A DNA stretch of 64,000 nt from the NCBI RefSeq assembly GCF_002646595.1, contig NZ_PDUD01000012.1, forward strand, positions 1-64,000, written 5' to 3'. How positions within the stretch are numbered: position 1 is the stretch's first letter; each line of letters starts with the position of its first letter. Positions 27,174-36,287 of the stretch are shown here, in pieces. The stretch is from Flavilitoribacter nigricans DSM 23189 = NBRC 102662. GTDB lineage: Bacteria > Bacteroidota > Bacteroidia > Chitinophagales > Saprospiraceae. Position numbers and translations under genes: made by a program. A model generated the notes under the pieces. It had not been told where the DNA came from and made no database searches. It saw only the letters and a program-made list of their open reading frames with translations.

Positions 27174-27635
27174 CTTATAAAGTTTTAGGTACATCTGAAA
27201 TTAAGGTCCAGTACGAATTTTTAGGGGTCGCTACTGTTACAGCAAAGATGTACCCGAGCGGCCGTCGAGGGCATTCAATTATTTTTCAAAAGGCAGAAAT
27301 TATATTGCAGGGAGCAGAAATTATCAGTAATTATATTTCATTGGGATGAACAATAAATACTAACACGCTGTACTTCAGATACTTACAAATCTGCGCTCAT
27401 GATACCAGCATTTTTTCAAAACTGGCGAAGGAGGTGACCATGTGATGGGGAGACCATGCGATGGGGAGACAAGGTGACAAGGTGACTGGGAGACAAGGAG
27501 ATCGAGAATTATTAACTTTATAGCCCTAAACACCGGGAATCCTTTCGGCCTTCCGCCGTCATCCGGCGCAACCTTATGTAAACTTTAAAATCAAGACAGT
27601 TGGGAGAGATATCAATCATACACGGTCGGATCATC
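27174..27635. other. Divergent intergenic region with an octamer tract
   Basis: No gene supported. CATCTTTG, a one-off TAnnTTTG on the minus strand near 27243-27250, could drive the large gene. An octamer tract lies at 27431-27510. A TTG at 27600 opens a frame into the next gene but the ATG at 27636 is preferred. Confidence 0.4.
27431..27510. repeat. Octamer-periodic tract (consensus nnGGnGAn)
   Basis: Ten 8-base words: gaggtgac, catgtgat, ggggagac, catgcgat, ggggagac, aaggtgac, aaggtgac, tgggagac, aaggagat, cgagaatt. The same period and similar words occur at 19944-19999. Confidence 0.75.
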
Positions 27636-28286
27636 ATGAACGATCAGGAAAGTGGAAATGAATTCTTTAAAAATTACGAGGACCAGAATCATCCACTGCT
27701 GCCCAAAGAGGCATTCAATCTGGAATTGCTCAATTCCAGTCACTTCAGATACAATCCGATCCTGACTTTTGGCAGAACATTTAAGTATTTAGAGGGAGGG
27801 TACGAATGGAAGCAGCTGATCCTGAAATTCGAACACATTTTGCTGAACTTAAACTTCGACAATGCAAAAATGTACCTAGAAACTGAATTTTTAGGGAATT
27901 ACGAGTTTTTTTGGAAACCAGAACCATCCGAAAATACCAAGAAACTCTTCTTTGGAACCGGTAGGTATTCCATGTTCGGAACGAGAATTGAGGAAGCTGA
28001 TAGTGGTTTGCCGATGAATACGAGCTATCCGATTCGATTCAACGAAGCTATATTGGCCGGATTCAATTCCATGGTAAGTGAACTAAATACCATTCCGATC
28101 GATTCTAAGCACGTTTTCTCAAAACCCTATGCTTACGATTTTCTAGGACATGATGGTATTCGTTTGATCCTAACCAAGCTTCAATTAGAAGGCATACTTG
28201 AATGGGGATATGGAACGAAAGAAGAGGATTATGCACTCTATATAATCAGGAGAAGCGAAATCAGGAAATTGGAAAACTTAAGGTAG
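27636..28286 (+). CDS. Cytoplasmic protein of unknown function
   Basis: 216 residues from ATG 27636, no signal or membrane segment. Mixed alpha/beta composition with many aromatics (NSSHFRYNPILTFGRTF, YEFFWKPEP, GILEWGYGTKEEDYALYIIR). The ending YIIRRSEIRKLENLR is helical and basic. I do not recognise a family. It is the first of a run of small unrelated plus-strand genes extending to 39.5 kb. GC is slightly lower than in the upstream half of the window. Confidence 0.55.
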   Translation: MNDQESGNEFFKNYEDQNHPLLPKEAFNLELLNSSHFRYNPILTFGRTFKYLEGGYEWKQLILKFEHILLNLNFDNAKMYLETEFLGNYEFFWKPEPSENTKKLFFGTGRYSMFGTRIEEADSGLPMNTSYPIRFNEAILAGFNSMVSELNTIPIDSKHVFSKPYAYDFLGHDGIRLILTKLQLEGILEWGYGTKEEDYALYIIRRSEIRKLENLR

Positions 28287-28317
28287 GGAGTGAGCTTAAA
28301 AAATCGCTAAAGATCCG

Positions 28318-28829
28318 ATGAGTAAGTACCAAAAAGTCTGGCTTATTGCCTTCATTTCAATTGCGGGAACAATTGGGGGGCACTTATTTACGGTAGGATA
28401 GTAAGTGATGACTGGAAAGATGTTGCCAAAGTAATGAAGGAATTAGAATCTTACAACATTACAGAAATACGAATTTTGCCCAAAAAACCCGATTATCCAA
28501 TTAATTTAACACTAGACCCGATCATTGTAAAAGTGTCTGATCAAATTGAGGCAATTGTGTCAAATTTGAAGAACTCCGAATTGGCCGCTCATGGAAAAAA
28601 TCCCAATAGATACTGGGAAATGGTACTCTTTCTAGGAATTCTAAGCCCGGATGAACTGGATATTAAGAACAAGAAAAACATCGTTCTAGAATTTGAATAT
28701 ATTGATTCGGGCCTATATTTTGAAATGTCAGGAGTAATGGGCTATCAAACTTTTTTGTGTTCCATGAAACTTAGGCAAATTTTTGAAGAGATCGCATTTT
28801 TTAAAGAACCTTTGGGAGGAAATCGATAA
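28318..28829 (+). pseudogene. Frameshifted small membrane-anchored protein gene
   Basis: ATG 28318 opens MSKYQKVWLIAFISIAGTIGG, an N-terminal membrane helix, but this frame stops at 28399. The -1 frame continues without a stop from the run of six G at 28375-28380 as ALIYGRIVSDDWKDVAKVMK and on to 28829. Joined, they give one protein of about 170 residues with a complete helix and a soluble domain of about 140. So one G is missing (a G7 ancestor), or this is a sequencing error, or it is programmed slippage on the G run. If not translated through, the downstream ATG at 28434 gives a 131-residue cytosolic form. Confidence 0.65.
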
Positions 28830-29102
28830 TTCATTTCCCAGCTAAAAATGAAAGGAAGTTTATAATATCAATCACACCATGCCATATAGTTAACCAATGA
28901 CTCAAATAAAGGAATATAGCGCGACCGGTTGTAAAAGGTAGTTAGTTTAAGAAGACAAACCTATACTCGTACAATAGATGTTTTTTTGTCGCTTTTACCC
29001 CAGAAATTGTCGTATTTGCACCGTGCCGGATCCCCGTGCAATTCCCATCTTTGGAGCACCGATAATGGGTAAAATACGTACTGCGTTAAATCAAATACGG
29101 CT

Positions 29103-29981
29103 ATGAATGCTTTGGTTAGCACCCCTTATTTTTTTAGATCAATAATCTTAATTGTAATATTCCTTATGGCCACAACTAATCAATCCAGCGCTCAGCAAAA
29201 CAAGCCTACCGAGAGCGGCTATGCCCCCGTCAACGGCATTGAAATGTACTATGAGATCTACGGCGAAGGCATGCCCATCGTGCTGTTGCACGGTGCGTAT
29301 TATACTATTGAAATGAACTGGAGTTCCCTGATCGCCGAATTGTCCAAAACAAGGAAGGTAATTGCCCTTGAAATGCAAGGCCATGGGCATACCCCGTATT
29401 CGGACCGGCAATTGACCCGCGCTACTTTAGCCCGTGATGTGGAAAGTCTGATGGATTATCTGAAAATTGACAGCGCGGACGTCGTAGGATACAGCTTCGG
29501 TGGCTCGGTAGCTTACCAATTCGCTATTCAAAGTCCGAAACGGCTAAGAAAATTGGTAATTATTTCCGCTGTGCACAAAAGCAGCAGTTGGCTGCCGGAA
29601 GTGAATGAAGCATTCAAAGGCATGAAGCCTGAGTTTTTTGATAACTCGCCTCTGCATACGGCCTACGATGCGGTAGCCCCTGATAAAACGAAATGGACGA
29701 AATTCCTGGAGCAAATGATCGCCTCCGCGATTACGCCCTACGACCTGGGAGACGCCAATATTGCCAAGATAAGCGCTCCTGTATTAATGATCGCAGGCGA
29801 CAATGACGGGATCGATAAAGTAGAGTTGGTCAAAACGTATCAATTACTAAAAGGTAATAAAACGGTTGATTTGGGCGCCATTCCGGAGTCGCAACTGGCA
29901 ATTATTCCCGGGCAGGGGCACGTTAGCCTGATGATGCAGACCCAGACGCTCTTTGGGTTTATAAACGGCTTTTTACAATAA
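29103..29981 (+). CDS. Secreted alpha/beta hydrolase
   Basis: 292 residues. The signal peptide ends near SSAQQN (residue about 31). An alpha/beta-hydrolase fold follows, with oxyanion-hole HG in VLLHGAYY (about residue 60), nucleophile elbow GYSFGGS (Ser near 132), acid in AGDNDGID (near 238) and His in GQGHVSL (near 275), all in the expected order. Probably a periplasmic esterase or peptidase-like enzyme; substrate unknown. No operon partner; 270 bases of upstream spacer. Confidence 0.82.
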   Translation: MNALVSTPYFFRSIILIVIFLMATTNQSSAQQNKPTESGYAPVNGIEMYYEIYGEGMPIVLLHGAYYTIEMNWSSLIAELSKTRKVIALEMQGHGHTPYSDRQLTRATLARDVESLMDYLKIDSADVVGYSFGGSVAYQFAIQSPKRLRKLVIISAVHKSSSWLPEVNEAFKGMKPEFFDNSPLHTAYDAVAPDKTKWTKFLEQMIASAITPYDLGDANIAKISAPVLMIAGDNDGIDKVELVKTYQLLKGNKTVDLGAIPESQLAIIPGQGHVSLMMQTQTLFGFINGFLQ

Positions 29982-30164
29982 GCTATGCGTTTCCATAACC
30001 AATACGAATTGGGGGGAATGAATCTTTCGCTTCGGAAGTACCGGTGGGGTTATGTCCCGTATAGTTGCGATTAAATCCATTGATGAGTTGCGCAGTGCAC
30101 CAATTGAAGATAATTTGCATCTATACTAAACGTATATACCGAGATAGATCATAGTGAGTGGGAC

Positions 30165-30569
30165 ATGAAATTTAGAGTGATAATCTTAATACTTCTCTCA
30201 ATTTTCAATTTTTTAAACCTGAGGAGTCAATCGAATACTGGACCAGGATTGAAATCAAGAGCGGTAATCTGTGGCCCTTTACCTAAAGCGAGTTTTCCGG
30301 GGGGAACAGATAGTTTAATTGTCTTTTTAGCCGAAAACGCAAAGTGGCCATCACCGGACTTTTACGGAGCAGGCACGGTGCTTGTTAGTTTTACGGTTGA
30401 AAGATCTGGAAAATTATCAGATGTCAAATTATTAAACAGATTATATGAGTCGTGTGATAAGGAAGCTCTAAGAATTGTGAATTTAATGCCGAATTGGGTT
30501 CCGGCAAAGCAGGACGCCAGAACAATAAGATCTAACATCATTTTTCCAGTAAGGTTTGGATTTGAATAA
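30165..30569 (+). CDS. TonB C-terminal-domain-like periplasmic protein
   Basis: 134 residues. The signal peptide (to about LRSQSN) is followed by a TonB C-terminal-like domain. PKASFPGGTDSLIVFLAENA matches the opening seen in Bacteroidota TonB-like proteins (FPGG...L..fi..ni.yP), GTVLVSFTVERSGKLSDVKL is the central strand pair, and SCDKEALRIVNLMPNWVPA is the conserved helix and turn. There is no Pro-rich linker or TM anchor to couple to ExbBD, so it is an isolated domain, often annotated as energy transducer TonB. Function uncertain. Confidence 0.75.
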   Translation: MKFRVIILILLSIFNFLNLRSQSNTGPGLKSRAVICGPLPKASFPGGTDSLIVFLAENAKWPSPDFYGAGTVLVSFTVERSGKLSDVKLLNRLYESCDKEALRIVNLMPNWVPAKQDARTIRSNIIFPVRFGFE

Positions 30570-30926
30570 TCCGGGAATCACTTAAAAGTCTGAATATAAA
30601 AACATACCAATCGATTCCCGGTTCCCTTACTAATCTCCATCTATTCCTCCGATCATTCTTTGTCATATCTAGATGGTCCGGCCACATTCGTCGGAATTTT
30701 CGGCCCGGTCTCCATGGGGTTGGCTAATTTGGACCGCAATTATACTTTTACTAATTACGCTGTTAAAAAAAGCGGATTAAGCTTCGGTTACAGCATTCTG
30801 AAGAGTGCATTCGGAAAATTAAGGGTGCAAAACTCTTCAGGACCAAACCATTCGCGTCAGGTATACCAGTCTACACTCCACCGGATTTACGGACCTGTAG
30901 CAAGCCAATAACTGCCCGTCATTGAT
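30570..30926. other. Intergenic stretch, no gene supported
   Basis: A TTG-started frame at 30660-30911 (83 residues) has no family features and an untypical composition. It may be a fragment but cannot be supported. Confidence 0.35.
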
Positions 30927-31412
30927 ATGAGACCAAACATTCTTTACCTGGTAATAGCGTTTTTCATCCTTGCCTGTTCTAGTCAAGATCGGCAGGAAGA
31001 AAATTTAGTCGTAGAGAATAGACCGGAAGCTGCTATTGTACCCAAGGATACCATTGGTGTAAACGACCGGATAATAGCGTACGCAACATTCCGCTCAGAG
31101 CGGAATGAAATCCCTCCGGATGGCACCTATAGATTTGACATAGCATTTGCTGAATGGCAGGGAAAGTCAATGGGAGAAGGCGTAACCGTTGCAATTGCCG
31201 GAGACTCGATTAAAGTAATTTACGAAGGTGATGGAAGCCTGACTAACACCAAAAAGGGAACAATGATGGATCAGGGACTGATCATGAAACACAAATCCGG
31301 GGATTGGATAATCGGAACCCGTCCGGAGGATAAAGAAATGGAAGAAGTCGGCGGTTGTACCGGAGGCCCTGCCATCATAGATTTTAAGCATAAGAGATAC
31401 TGGATGTGCTAA
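30927..31412 (+). CDS. Small lipoprotein, unknown
   Basis: 161 residues. MRPNILYLVIAFFILAC gives lipidated Cys17. The mature domain of about 140 residues is beta-rich (DGTYRFDIAFAEWQGKSMGE, VAIAGDSIKVIYEGDGSLT, GLIMKHKSGDWIIG) and ends with two Cys (GGCTGGPAIIDFKHKRYWMC) that could pair. I do not recognise a family name. It is followed after one base by the start of the next gene, so the two may be co-translated. Confidence 0.55.
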   Translation: MRPNILYLVIAFFILACSSQDRQEENLVVENRPEAAIVPKDTIGVNDRIIAYATFRSERNEIPPDGTYRFDIAFAEWQGKSMGEGVTVAIAGDSIKVIYEGDGSLTNTKKGTMMDQGLIMKHKSGDWIIGTRPEDKEMEEVGGCTGGPAIIDFKHKRYWMC

Positions 31413-31413
31413 T

Positions 31414-32073
31414 ATGAAAAAAGAGAAATTTTATATAGTTGTAATAAATACTTCGGTAAACTTGGATGAGGTAATAGCAAAAGGTGGAATTACTCCCAAT
31501 TTATCCATAAATGAAGGTAAACTTAAGGCGATCGAGTTTATCAATTATGAAGATGCACAAAAAGTTTATCAAAAAATAGTTCAGCCTTTAGGGCTCAATA
31601 ACCCAGATACAAATTATTGGAATTTTTTGCTTTTAAATGAAATTGGTTTCAAAGAATACATTGAGTTAAAAGATGATCAGAAATTCACACTGCAGGATTT
31701 AAGGAATAAAGAAGAGGAAATAATAGACTTAACAAAGCTTGTAGTTCAAACGAAAGAACCGTTTGGAGGAGGAGTGATCAAAGGAAATAAATCTGAATTT
31801 ACATCCCCATTCAACTTTTGGGTAAATAGTGTTACCAAGATCATCAAAGATAATTTTGAAATTGATGCAGATCTGTACGGAGGCACCTATAATCCGATAA
31901 GCTTAAGTACGCTTGAGAAATTAGTTACCGGTTCTTGTGGTAGCCTAAACCTTTATTTGAACACCAAAGAATTCGTCTCAGCGATAGAGTTGCAAAACAA
32001 CTCAAAGAAATCAGGTTGCTTTTTTGTCGAAACTGAAAATGATTATTTTTTGATTGATATCCACTGCCATTAG
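31414..32073 (+). CDS. Low-GC cytoplasmic protein, unknown
   Basis: 219 residues, no signal or membrane segment. AT-rich codons (many AAA, AAT, TTA, ATA) set it apart from the GC-balanced genes around it, which suggests recent acquisition. It starts one base after the preceding lipoprotein stop. The sequence is mixed alpha/beta (KFYIVVINTSVNLDEVIAKG, SLNLYLNTKEFVSAIELQNN, ETENDYFLIDIHCH). No family recognised. Confidence 0.55.
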   Translation: MKKEKFYIVVINTSVNLDEVIAKGGITPNLSINEGKLKAIEFINYEDAQKVYQKIVQPLGLNNPDTNYWNFLLLNEIGFKEYIELKDDQKFTLQDLRNKEEEIIDLTKLVVQTKEPFGGGVIKGNKSEFTSPFNFWVNSVTKIIKDNFEIDADLYGGTYNPISLSTLEKLVTGSCGSLNLYLNTKEFVSAIELQNNSKKSGCFFVETENDYFLIDIHCH

Positions 32074-32194
32074 GGATTTGGAGAAATGGGCCCAAAGTTA
32101 GTACACTTAGTCTCCCATGAAGCTTCGGCCGATTCAGTGGTGAAACCATAGCCTTAATAAAAACATGATCGAGGAAAAATATTTAAAGTCAAGA

Positions 32195-33706
32195 ATGAAC
32201 AAATTAATCTTTCCATTTATAGTGCTGGTAATTTTGAGTTCCTGCTCCTCCCAGTCCGGGGATTCGGGCACCAGCCTCGATAGTACCACCTGCATCACCC
32301 AAACCGGATCGGCGGAAAGGAGGACTGAACTGGAGGGAGGAATACGCGGACAAGTGAAGTTTTTGGGAGAATCGGAAAATTTAAGCTCCATCACCGATAA
32401 GATGTCCACCTACCATATTCCGGCCTTATCCCTTGCCGTAATCCATCGGGGCGAGATCGCCTGGGCGGAAACTTATACAAATCCGGATTTTCCCGAAGTA
32501 CAACAACTGGATTGTACGAGCATTTTCCAGGCGGCCTCCCTGTCCAAGCCCGTAACTTTTCTGGCCGCATTACGCATGCAGGCCGCCGGAGTAATAGATC
32601 TGGATAAAGATGTCCAGGAGTATCTACAGGATTTTGCACTACCCGAGGGTAAACAAACCGCAACGCATCCAGTCACCTTGCGGAATCTTTTTTCCCATAC
32701 TTCGGGGATCACTCCCGGTGGATACCAGGGATACGCTCAGGATCTCGACATGCCCTCTGATCTGGCTGTTTTAGAAGGCCGTCCCGGGGTCAATTCCCCC
32801 GCTATTGAAGTCGTCACGGTGCCTGATGAAACCCTGGCGTATTCCGGCGGGGGCTACACCCTGGCTGAAGTGGCCCTGCAGGACCACTTCGGGGAGGAGT
32901 TTTCGAACATCATGCAGCAATGGATACTCGAACCGGCCGGAATGCAATACTCGGAATTCACGCAACCACTGCCGGCCTCCAGATCAAGTCAGGTGGCCCG
33001 GGCCTATACCGCAACGGGAGAAGCAATAGCGGGTGGCTGGCGAAACCATCCGGAACAGGCTGCGGCCGGGCTTTGGAGCAACGCCCTTGATCTGTCTAAA
33101 TTTCTAATCGAGATCTATAATGCCTATCAGGGAAAAAGCGCCATATTTTCCCAGTCCGATATCCAGTCGATCCTGAGTCAGGAACGGGACGGCCACGTGT
33201 ATGGATTCCTGGTCAACCGTTCGGGAGATGATATTGCACTCACCCACTATGGCGGCAACGAAGGCTACCGTACCGGTATGACCATTAGCCTAAGCAGCGG
33301 TAATGGGCTGGTTTATCTGATCAATTCGGATAATGGCGTAGCACTGGGTAATGAACTGCTTTTATCCGCGTCCCGGGTGTACAACTGGCAACACTTTGAG
33401 CAAAGCCAGGTCACCCGGAAGCAGGTCAATGCCGATGACTTAAAGCCGTTGGCAGGAGAATATAAATGGAACGGTCAAATCGATCTTTCCATCCGCTACG
33501 AGGAAAGCGATCAGCAGATCATCCTAATTTTCCCTAATGGAGACGAATATAAAATGACCCCGATCGTTGGTGATGGTCTGGCTTTCATTCATCCGAATAC
33601 GGGGGTTGAGCTTACTTTTTTAACGGAGGATAAGTTTGAGTCTTTCAGACTTTACGGACAAACGGCGGTTAAGTTGACCGGGAATGCAGCGGATATGCAG
33701 CAATAG
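32195..33706 (+). CDS. Serine hydrolase, PBP/beta-lactamase-like lipoprotein
   Basis: 503 residues from ATG 32195, which places the lipoprotein signal correctly (ILSSC, Cys15). The catalytic SxxK is SLSK in QAASLSKPVTFL. The usual YxN is YSGGGYT, so the Asn is replaced by Gly. The third motif is HYGGNEG. A C-terminal domain of about 100 residues (LAGEYKW onward) is the small beta domain seen in many EstB-like hydrolases. The missing Asn argues against true beta-lactamase activity, since esterases of this fold tolerate it. ATG 32165 is rejected because it would bury the signal peptide. Confidence 0.8.
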   Translation: MNKLIFPFIVLVILSSCSSQSGDSGTSLDSTTCITQTGSAERRTELEGGIRGQVKFLGESENLSSITDKMSTYHIPALSLAVIHRGEIAWAETYTNPDFPEVQQLDCTSIFQAASLSKPVTFLAALRMQAAGVIDLDKDVQEYLQDFALPEGKQTATHPVTLRNLFSHTSGITPGGYQGYAQDLDMPSDLAVLEGRPGVNSPAIEVVTVPDETLAYSGGGYTLAEVALQDHFGEEFSNIMQQWILEPAGMQYSEFTQPLPASRSSQVARAYTATGEAIAGGWRNHPEQAAAGLWSNALDLSKFLIEIYNAYQGKSAIFSQSDIQSILSQERDGHVYGFLVNRSGDDIALTHYGGNEGYRTGMTISLSSGNGLVYLINSDNGVALGNELLLSASRVYNWQHFEQSQVTRKQVNADDLKPLAGEYKWNGQIDLSIRYEESDQQIILIFPNGDEYKMTPIVGDGLAFIHPNTGVELTFLTEDKFESFRLYGQTAVKLTGNAADMQQ

Positions 33707-33741
33707 ATAACCCACAGTAAATCAGTGAAATTTTCAAAAAA

Positions 33742-33918
33742 ATGCCCGTAACAAGAAATACCAGTCAGGCAAAAATAAGCTTTGAAGAATTCAGTGAATA
33801 GCTAATTGCAAGTAGGGAGCATACTGCGAAGGAATATGATTTCAATGTGAGAATAGGGATCAGGAGGAAACAGATTCTCAGGATGAGATCTAAATACAAA
33901 CGCTCAAAATGCCGCTAG
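33742..33918 (+). pseudogene. Possible decayed small ORF with an internal TAG
   Basis: ATG 33742 begins a frame of 58 codons ending at TAG 33916, interrupted by one TAG at 33799. The parts MPVTRNTSQAKISFEEFSE and LIASREHTAKEYDFN... then a basic tail read like one small basic protein. The length is short enough for chance. Confidence 0.25.
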
Positions 33919-33981
33919 CTATTCAGTGCGGAGGCTACCGCCGATCTTCTGGCTCGTTAAACACAGTAAAAGCAAAAATTA

Positions 33982-34587
33982 ATGGCAATCGAAATAGAAT
34001 GCATAATTGAAAATGAATTTGACAAATCGAAGATTATCGAATTACCATTTCTGATTGATAACAAATGGAAAGATTTACGGCGTTTTATTGAACAAGAATC
34101 AAAGGACTTTTATAACCCATTAAAAAATAAAGATTTACAAAAAGAGGCAAAATGGGATTTCAAGATAGATGAAGATGATCTAGAAAACTGCTGGAGTTTT
34201 TTTGAAACTGGAAATTCAGATATCCTGCAACCAAAAAATGATATTAGATTTATCTGCTATTTTGGAATGGTGCATGTTTACAGAAAAACTATTGTTATAA
34301 ATCCCTTCTGCAGAAGGTTTAAAGCATTTAAAGATAATGAAAATGCTAAGAAAGGATTTATTAAAATAGTAAGAGAAATTGCCAGGTTGTTCGGGGCTAC
34401 AAAAGTATTGTATTGTGCTGATAGCACTACAAAAACAGAGATTTTATCAAATATGGCATTGGAAGGAAATAGTTTACAAAAATTAATTGAGCATGGGGAA
34501 TTGAGATTTGGTAAACCTAATCCTAATTACCTCCTGGCATTTGAAGAAACCTATTTTATTGATGAATACAACTTTGAAATCAAATAG
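33982..34587 (+). CDS. Low-GC cytoplasmic protein, unknown
   Basis: 201 residues and markedly AT-rich (many AAA, AAT, GAA, TTA codons) compared with the rest of the window. No signal or membrane segment. Features include KWDFKIDEDDLENCWSFFET, an aromatic, acidic stretch, and ARLFGATKVLYCADSTTKTE, which looks like a small alpha/beta unit. Composition and the lack of relatives I can name suggest horizontal transfer, possibly as cargo or an immunity-type protein. There is no toxin gene beside it. Confidence 0.55.
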   Translation: MAIEIECIIENEFDKSKIIELPFLIDNKWKDLRRFIEQESKDFYNPLKNKDLQKEAKWDFKIDEDDLENCWSFFETGNSDILQPKNDIRFICYFGMVHVYRKTIVINPFCRRFKAFKDNENAKKGFIKIVREIARLFGATKVLYCADSTTKTEILSNMALEGNSLQKLIEHGELRFGKPNPNYLLAFEETYFIDEYNFEIK

Positions 34588-34707
34588 AAAATAGATGTGG
34601 TGCCTAAACCAAAGCATGGCGTTCAACACCTACCCCAGCTAGTTGGTCCATCGCGGGCATCAATTGTAGCGGGTATCGACAAATTACCGAATAAACTAAT
34701 CTGGGAA

Positions 34708-35238
34708 ATGGATCATTCGATAAAGGAAATTTTATGGAATCAATTTGGAGCCAGCATCGATATGCTCATCAACGTGATCCTTCACTGCCCCAACGATTAT
34801 TTTTTGACCAATAGACGCTTTTTCTACATGGCCTTTCACAGTGCGATCTTTTTGGATTACTATCTGACTATACCGCCGGAAGATTTTTCGCCTTTGCTTG
34901 CTTTTACCTCCAAAGTACCTGAGGACAGACCCGCAGAAGCAATTGATGATCTGATTCCCGACCGGATTTACAGCAAGCGGGAGTTGGTGGATTACCTCAA
35001 AAAAAGTCGGATAAAATGTAAAAAGCTAATCGATGCTTTAACGGAAAAAACGATGAATAAAAGATTTACCGAAGGCAATGGACCGAATGATATGGACTAT
35101 CCGATTTTGGAGATACTATTGTACAATCTGCGGCATACCCAACATCATGCCGCACAGTTAAACCTGTTCATCCGCCAGGACCTTGACCAGCACATGGAAT
35201 GGTCTTTTAGAGCAGGTGACATTATTCAAAAGGTATAA
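34708..35238 (+). CDS. DinB-family protein
   Basis: 176 residues from ATG 34708. A GTG at 34597 would add 37 residues of low quality. DinB-like four-helix bundle: helix 1 HSIKEILWNQFGASIDMLIN, helix 2 with FYMAFHSAIFLDYYL carrying the first metal-ligand His, and helix 4 with RHTQHHAAQLNLFIR carrying the His pair, matching the three-His metal site of the family. DinB-type proteins bind a divalent metal and include thiol-dependent transferases and damage-inducible proteins of unknown role. Cytoplasmic. The target thiol cannot be read. Confidence 0.72.
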   Translation: MDHSIKEILWNQFGASIDMLINVILHCPNDYFLTNRRFFYMAFHSAIFLDYYLTIPPEDFSPLLAFTSKVPEDRPAEAIDDLIPDRIYSKRELVDYLKKSRIKCKKLIDALTEKTMNKRFTEGNGPNDMDYPILEILLYNLRHTQHHAAQLNLFIRQDLDQHMEWSFRAGDIIQKV

Positions 35239-35312
35239 AAAAGCCAGCTGACAACGGCTATAATTAATTGTCGCTATTCTCCTACCCGGAAAATTTCGTA
35301 GGAAATTACGGC

Positions 35313-35320
35313 TATCTTTG
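35313..35320 (+). promoter_or_regulatory. TAnnTTTG promoter element
   Basis: Exact TATCTTTG, about 42 bases before the ATG at 35362. The -33 element is weak (TTTCG). The predicted start is near 35327. Confidence 0.5.
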
Positions 35321-35361
35321 AACAGATTAAGAGCCGGGCGCTGCACCACAACACAACTAAA

Positions 35362-35772
35362 ATGCAACAGAGAGATTTGCTAAAAGATCAAATTGAGCAG
35401 TTGGGAAAGGTCCTGGCCAAAATCCTGGCGGACTTTCTGGGATGGAAGTCAACCGGCAACCCGGCACCGGGGATAGAAGCCGCCAATGAACGTTTCCAAA
35501 ATGAGTTGGGGATCGACATTGAACAATTAATCACCCTCGACCGAACGGAGATAAAGGCATATTTCCGTACCCACCAATTGGCGGAGCCGCATTTGGAAAT
35601 GTTATCTGAATATCTGGCAGCAGTTGGGAAACTGAAAAATGAGACAAAGCAAGTATCCGGGCAACTATATTTGAAAAAGGCCATCGAGGTCTTGGACATT
35701 GCTGATGTTGTGTCGGAAACGTTGTCCTTTGTGCGTATGAATAAAAAACGTGAGATTGAAAAACTGCTATAG
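35362..35772 (+). CDS. Small helical protein, unknown
   Basis: 136 residues, helical, no signal. It opens QRDLLKDQIEQLGKVLAKIL, a pattern of heptad hydrophobics, continues with a helical region (ANERFQNELGIDIEQLI, LEMLSEYLAAVGKL) and ends in a basic helix. It resembles small Bacteroidota proteins with a D-IEQLG-x-LAK start, no function known to me. It has its own promoter and is followed 50 bases later by the immunity-type gene. Confidence 0.55.
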   Translation: MQQRDLLKDQIEQLGKVLAKILADFLGWKSTGNPAPGIEAANERFQNELGIDIEQLITLDRTEIKAYFRTHQLAEPHLEMLSEYLAAVGKLKNETKQVSGQLYLKKAIEVLDIADVVSETLSFVRMNKKREIEKLL

Positions 35773-35822
35773 TTTGTAAGGAAGCGTGTACTGTGGATAC
35801 TGCTATTCGCAGGCAGATTCTA

Positions 35823-36287
35823 ATGGTAAGCAAAGGAAAAATGATTTTTACAGGAATAGACCAACAAACAGTTGAGTTGAGCATAACCAACTACGAGTTC
35901 CCGGACATTAATAACCATTGGGACGCTAATTGGCTTTTAGTTTATCTTAAGGTGCAAAGCAAACTTGGTAACTGGCAAACCATTGATCCATCGTTGACAA
36001 CCTGGGAATTGCAGGAATTAATTGAATGGTTTCTGGACTTAGCCGATGACCAAAAACCAGAGTTGAATCCTATGGAGTTTACGGAGCCCAATTTGTCTTT
36101 TCACCACTTATACGCACTTGATAACAAAAAAATAATAAGAATACGTTTTGAACTGGAATCAAGACCCCAATCCGCGAGTGATGACAGAGAATATTTTGTT
36201 GATTGTGACTTGACAAACTCAGACTTACAGGAAATAGCGGAAGAGTTGACTAAAGAGTTAGCTAGATTCCCGAAACGACCTTTGTAG
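35823..36287 (+). CDS. WapI-family immunity protein (orphan)
   Basis: 155 residues, ATG 35823. The family pattern is clear: VELSITNYEFPDI, then DANWLLVYLKVQSKLGNW, IDPSLTTWELQELIEWF, MEFTEPNLSFHHL, RFELESRPQS and EYFVDCDL. WapI protects Bacillus subtilis from the WapA contact-dependent tRNase toxin, and homologues occur in many phyla next to polymorphic toxins. No toxin or Rhs/YD-repeat gene is in the window, so this is an orphan immunity gene that may protect against neighbours' toxins. A GTG at 35793 is also in frame. Confidence 0.7.
   Translation: MVSKGKMIFTGIDQQTVELSITNYEFPDINNHWDANWLLVYLKVQSKLGNWQTIDPSLTTWELQELIEWFLDLADDQKPELNPMEFTEPNLSFHHLYALDNKKIIRIRFELESRPQSASDDREYFVDCDLTNSDLQEIAEELTKELARFPKRPL

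Noticed and set aside
30660-30911. 83-residue protein from a TTG start
   Set aside because: No known family, no conserved start, odd composition and no neighbour support.
34597-34707. Upstream GTG start for the DinB-family gene
   Set aside because: Adds 37 residues that do not resemble DinB proteins. ATG 34708 starts at the first helix.
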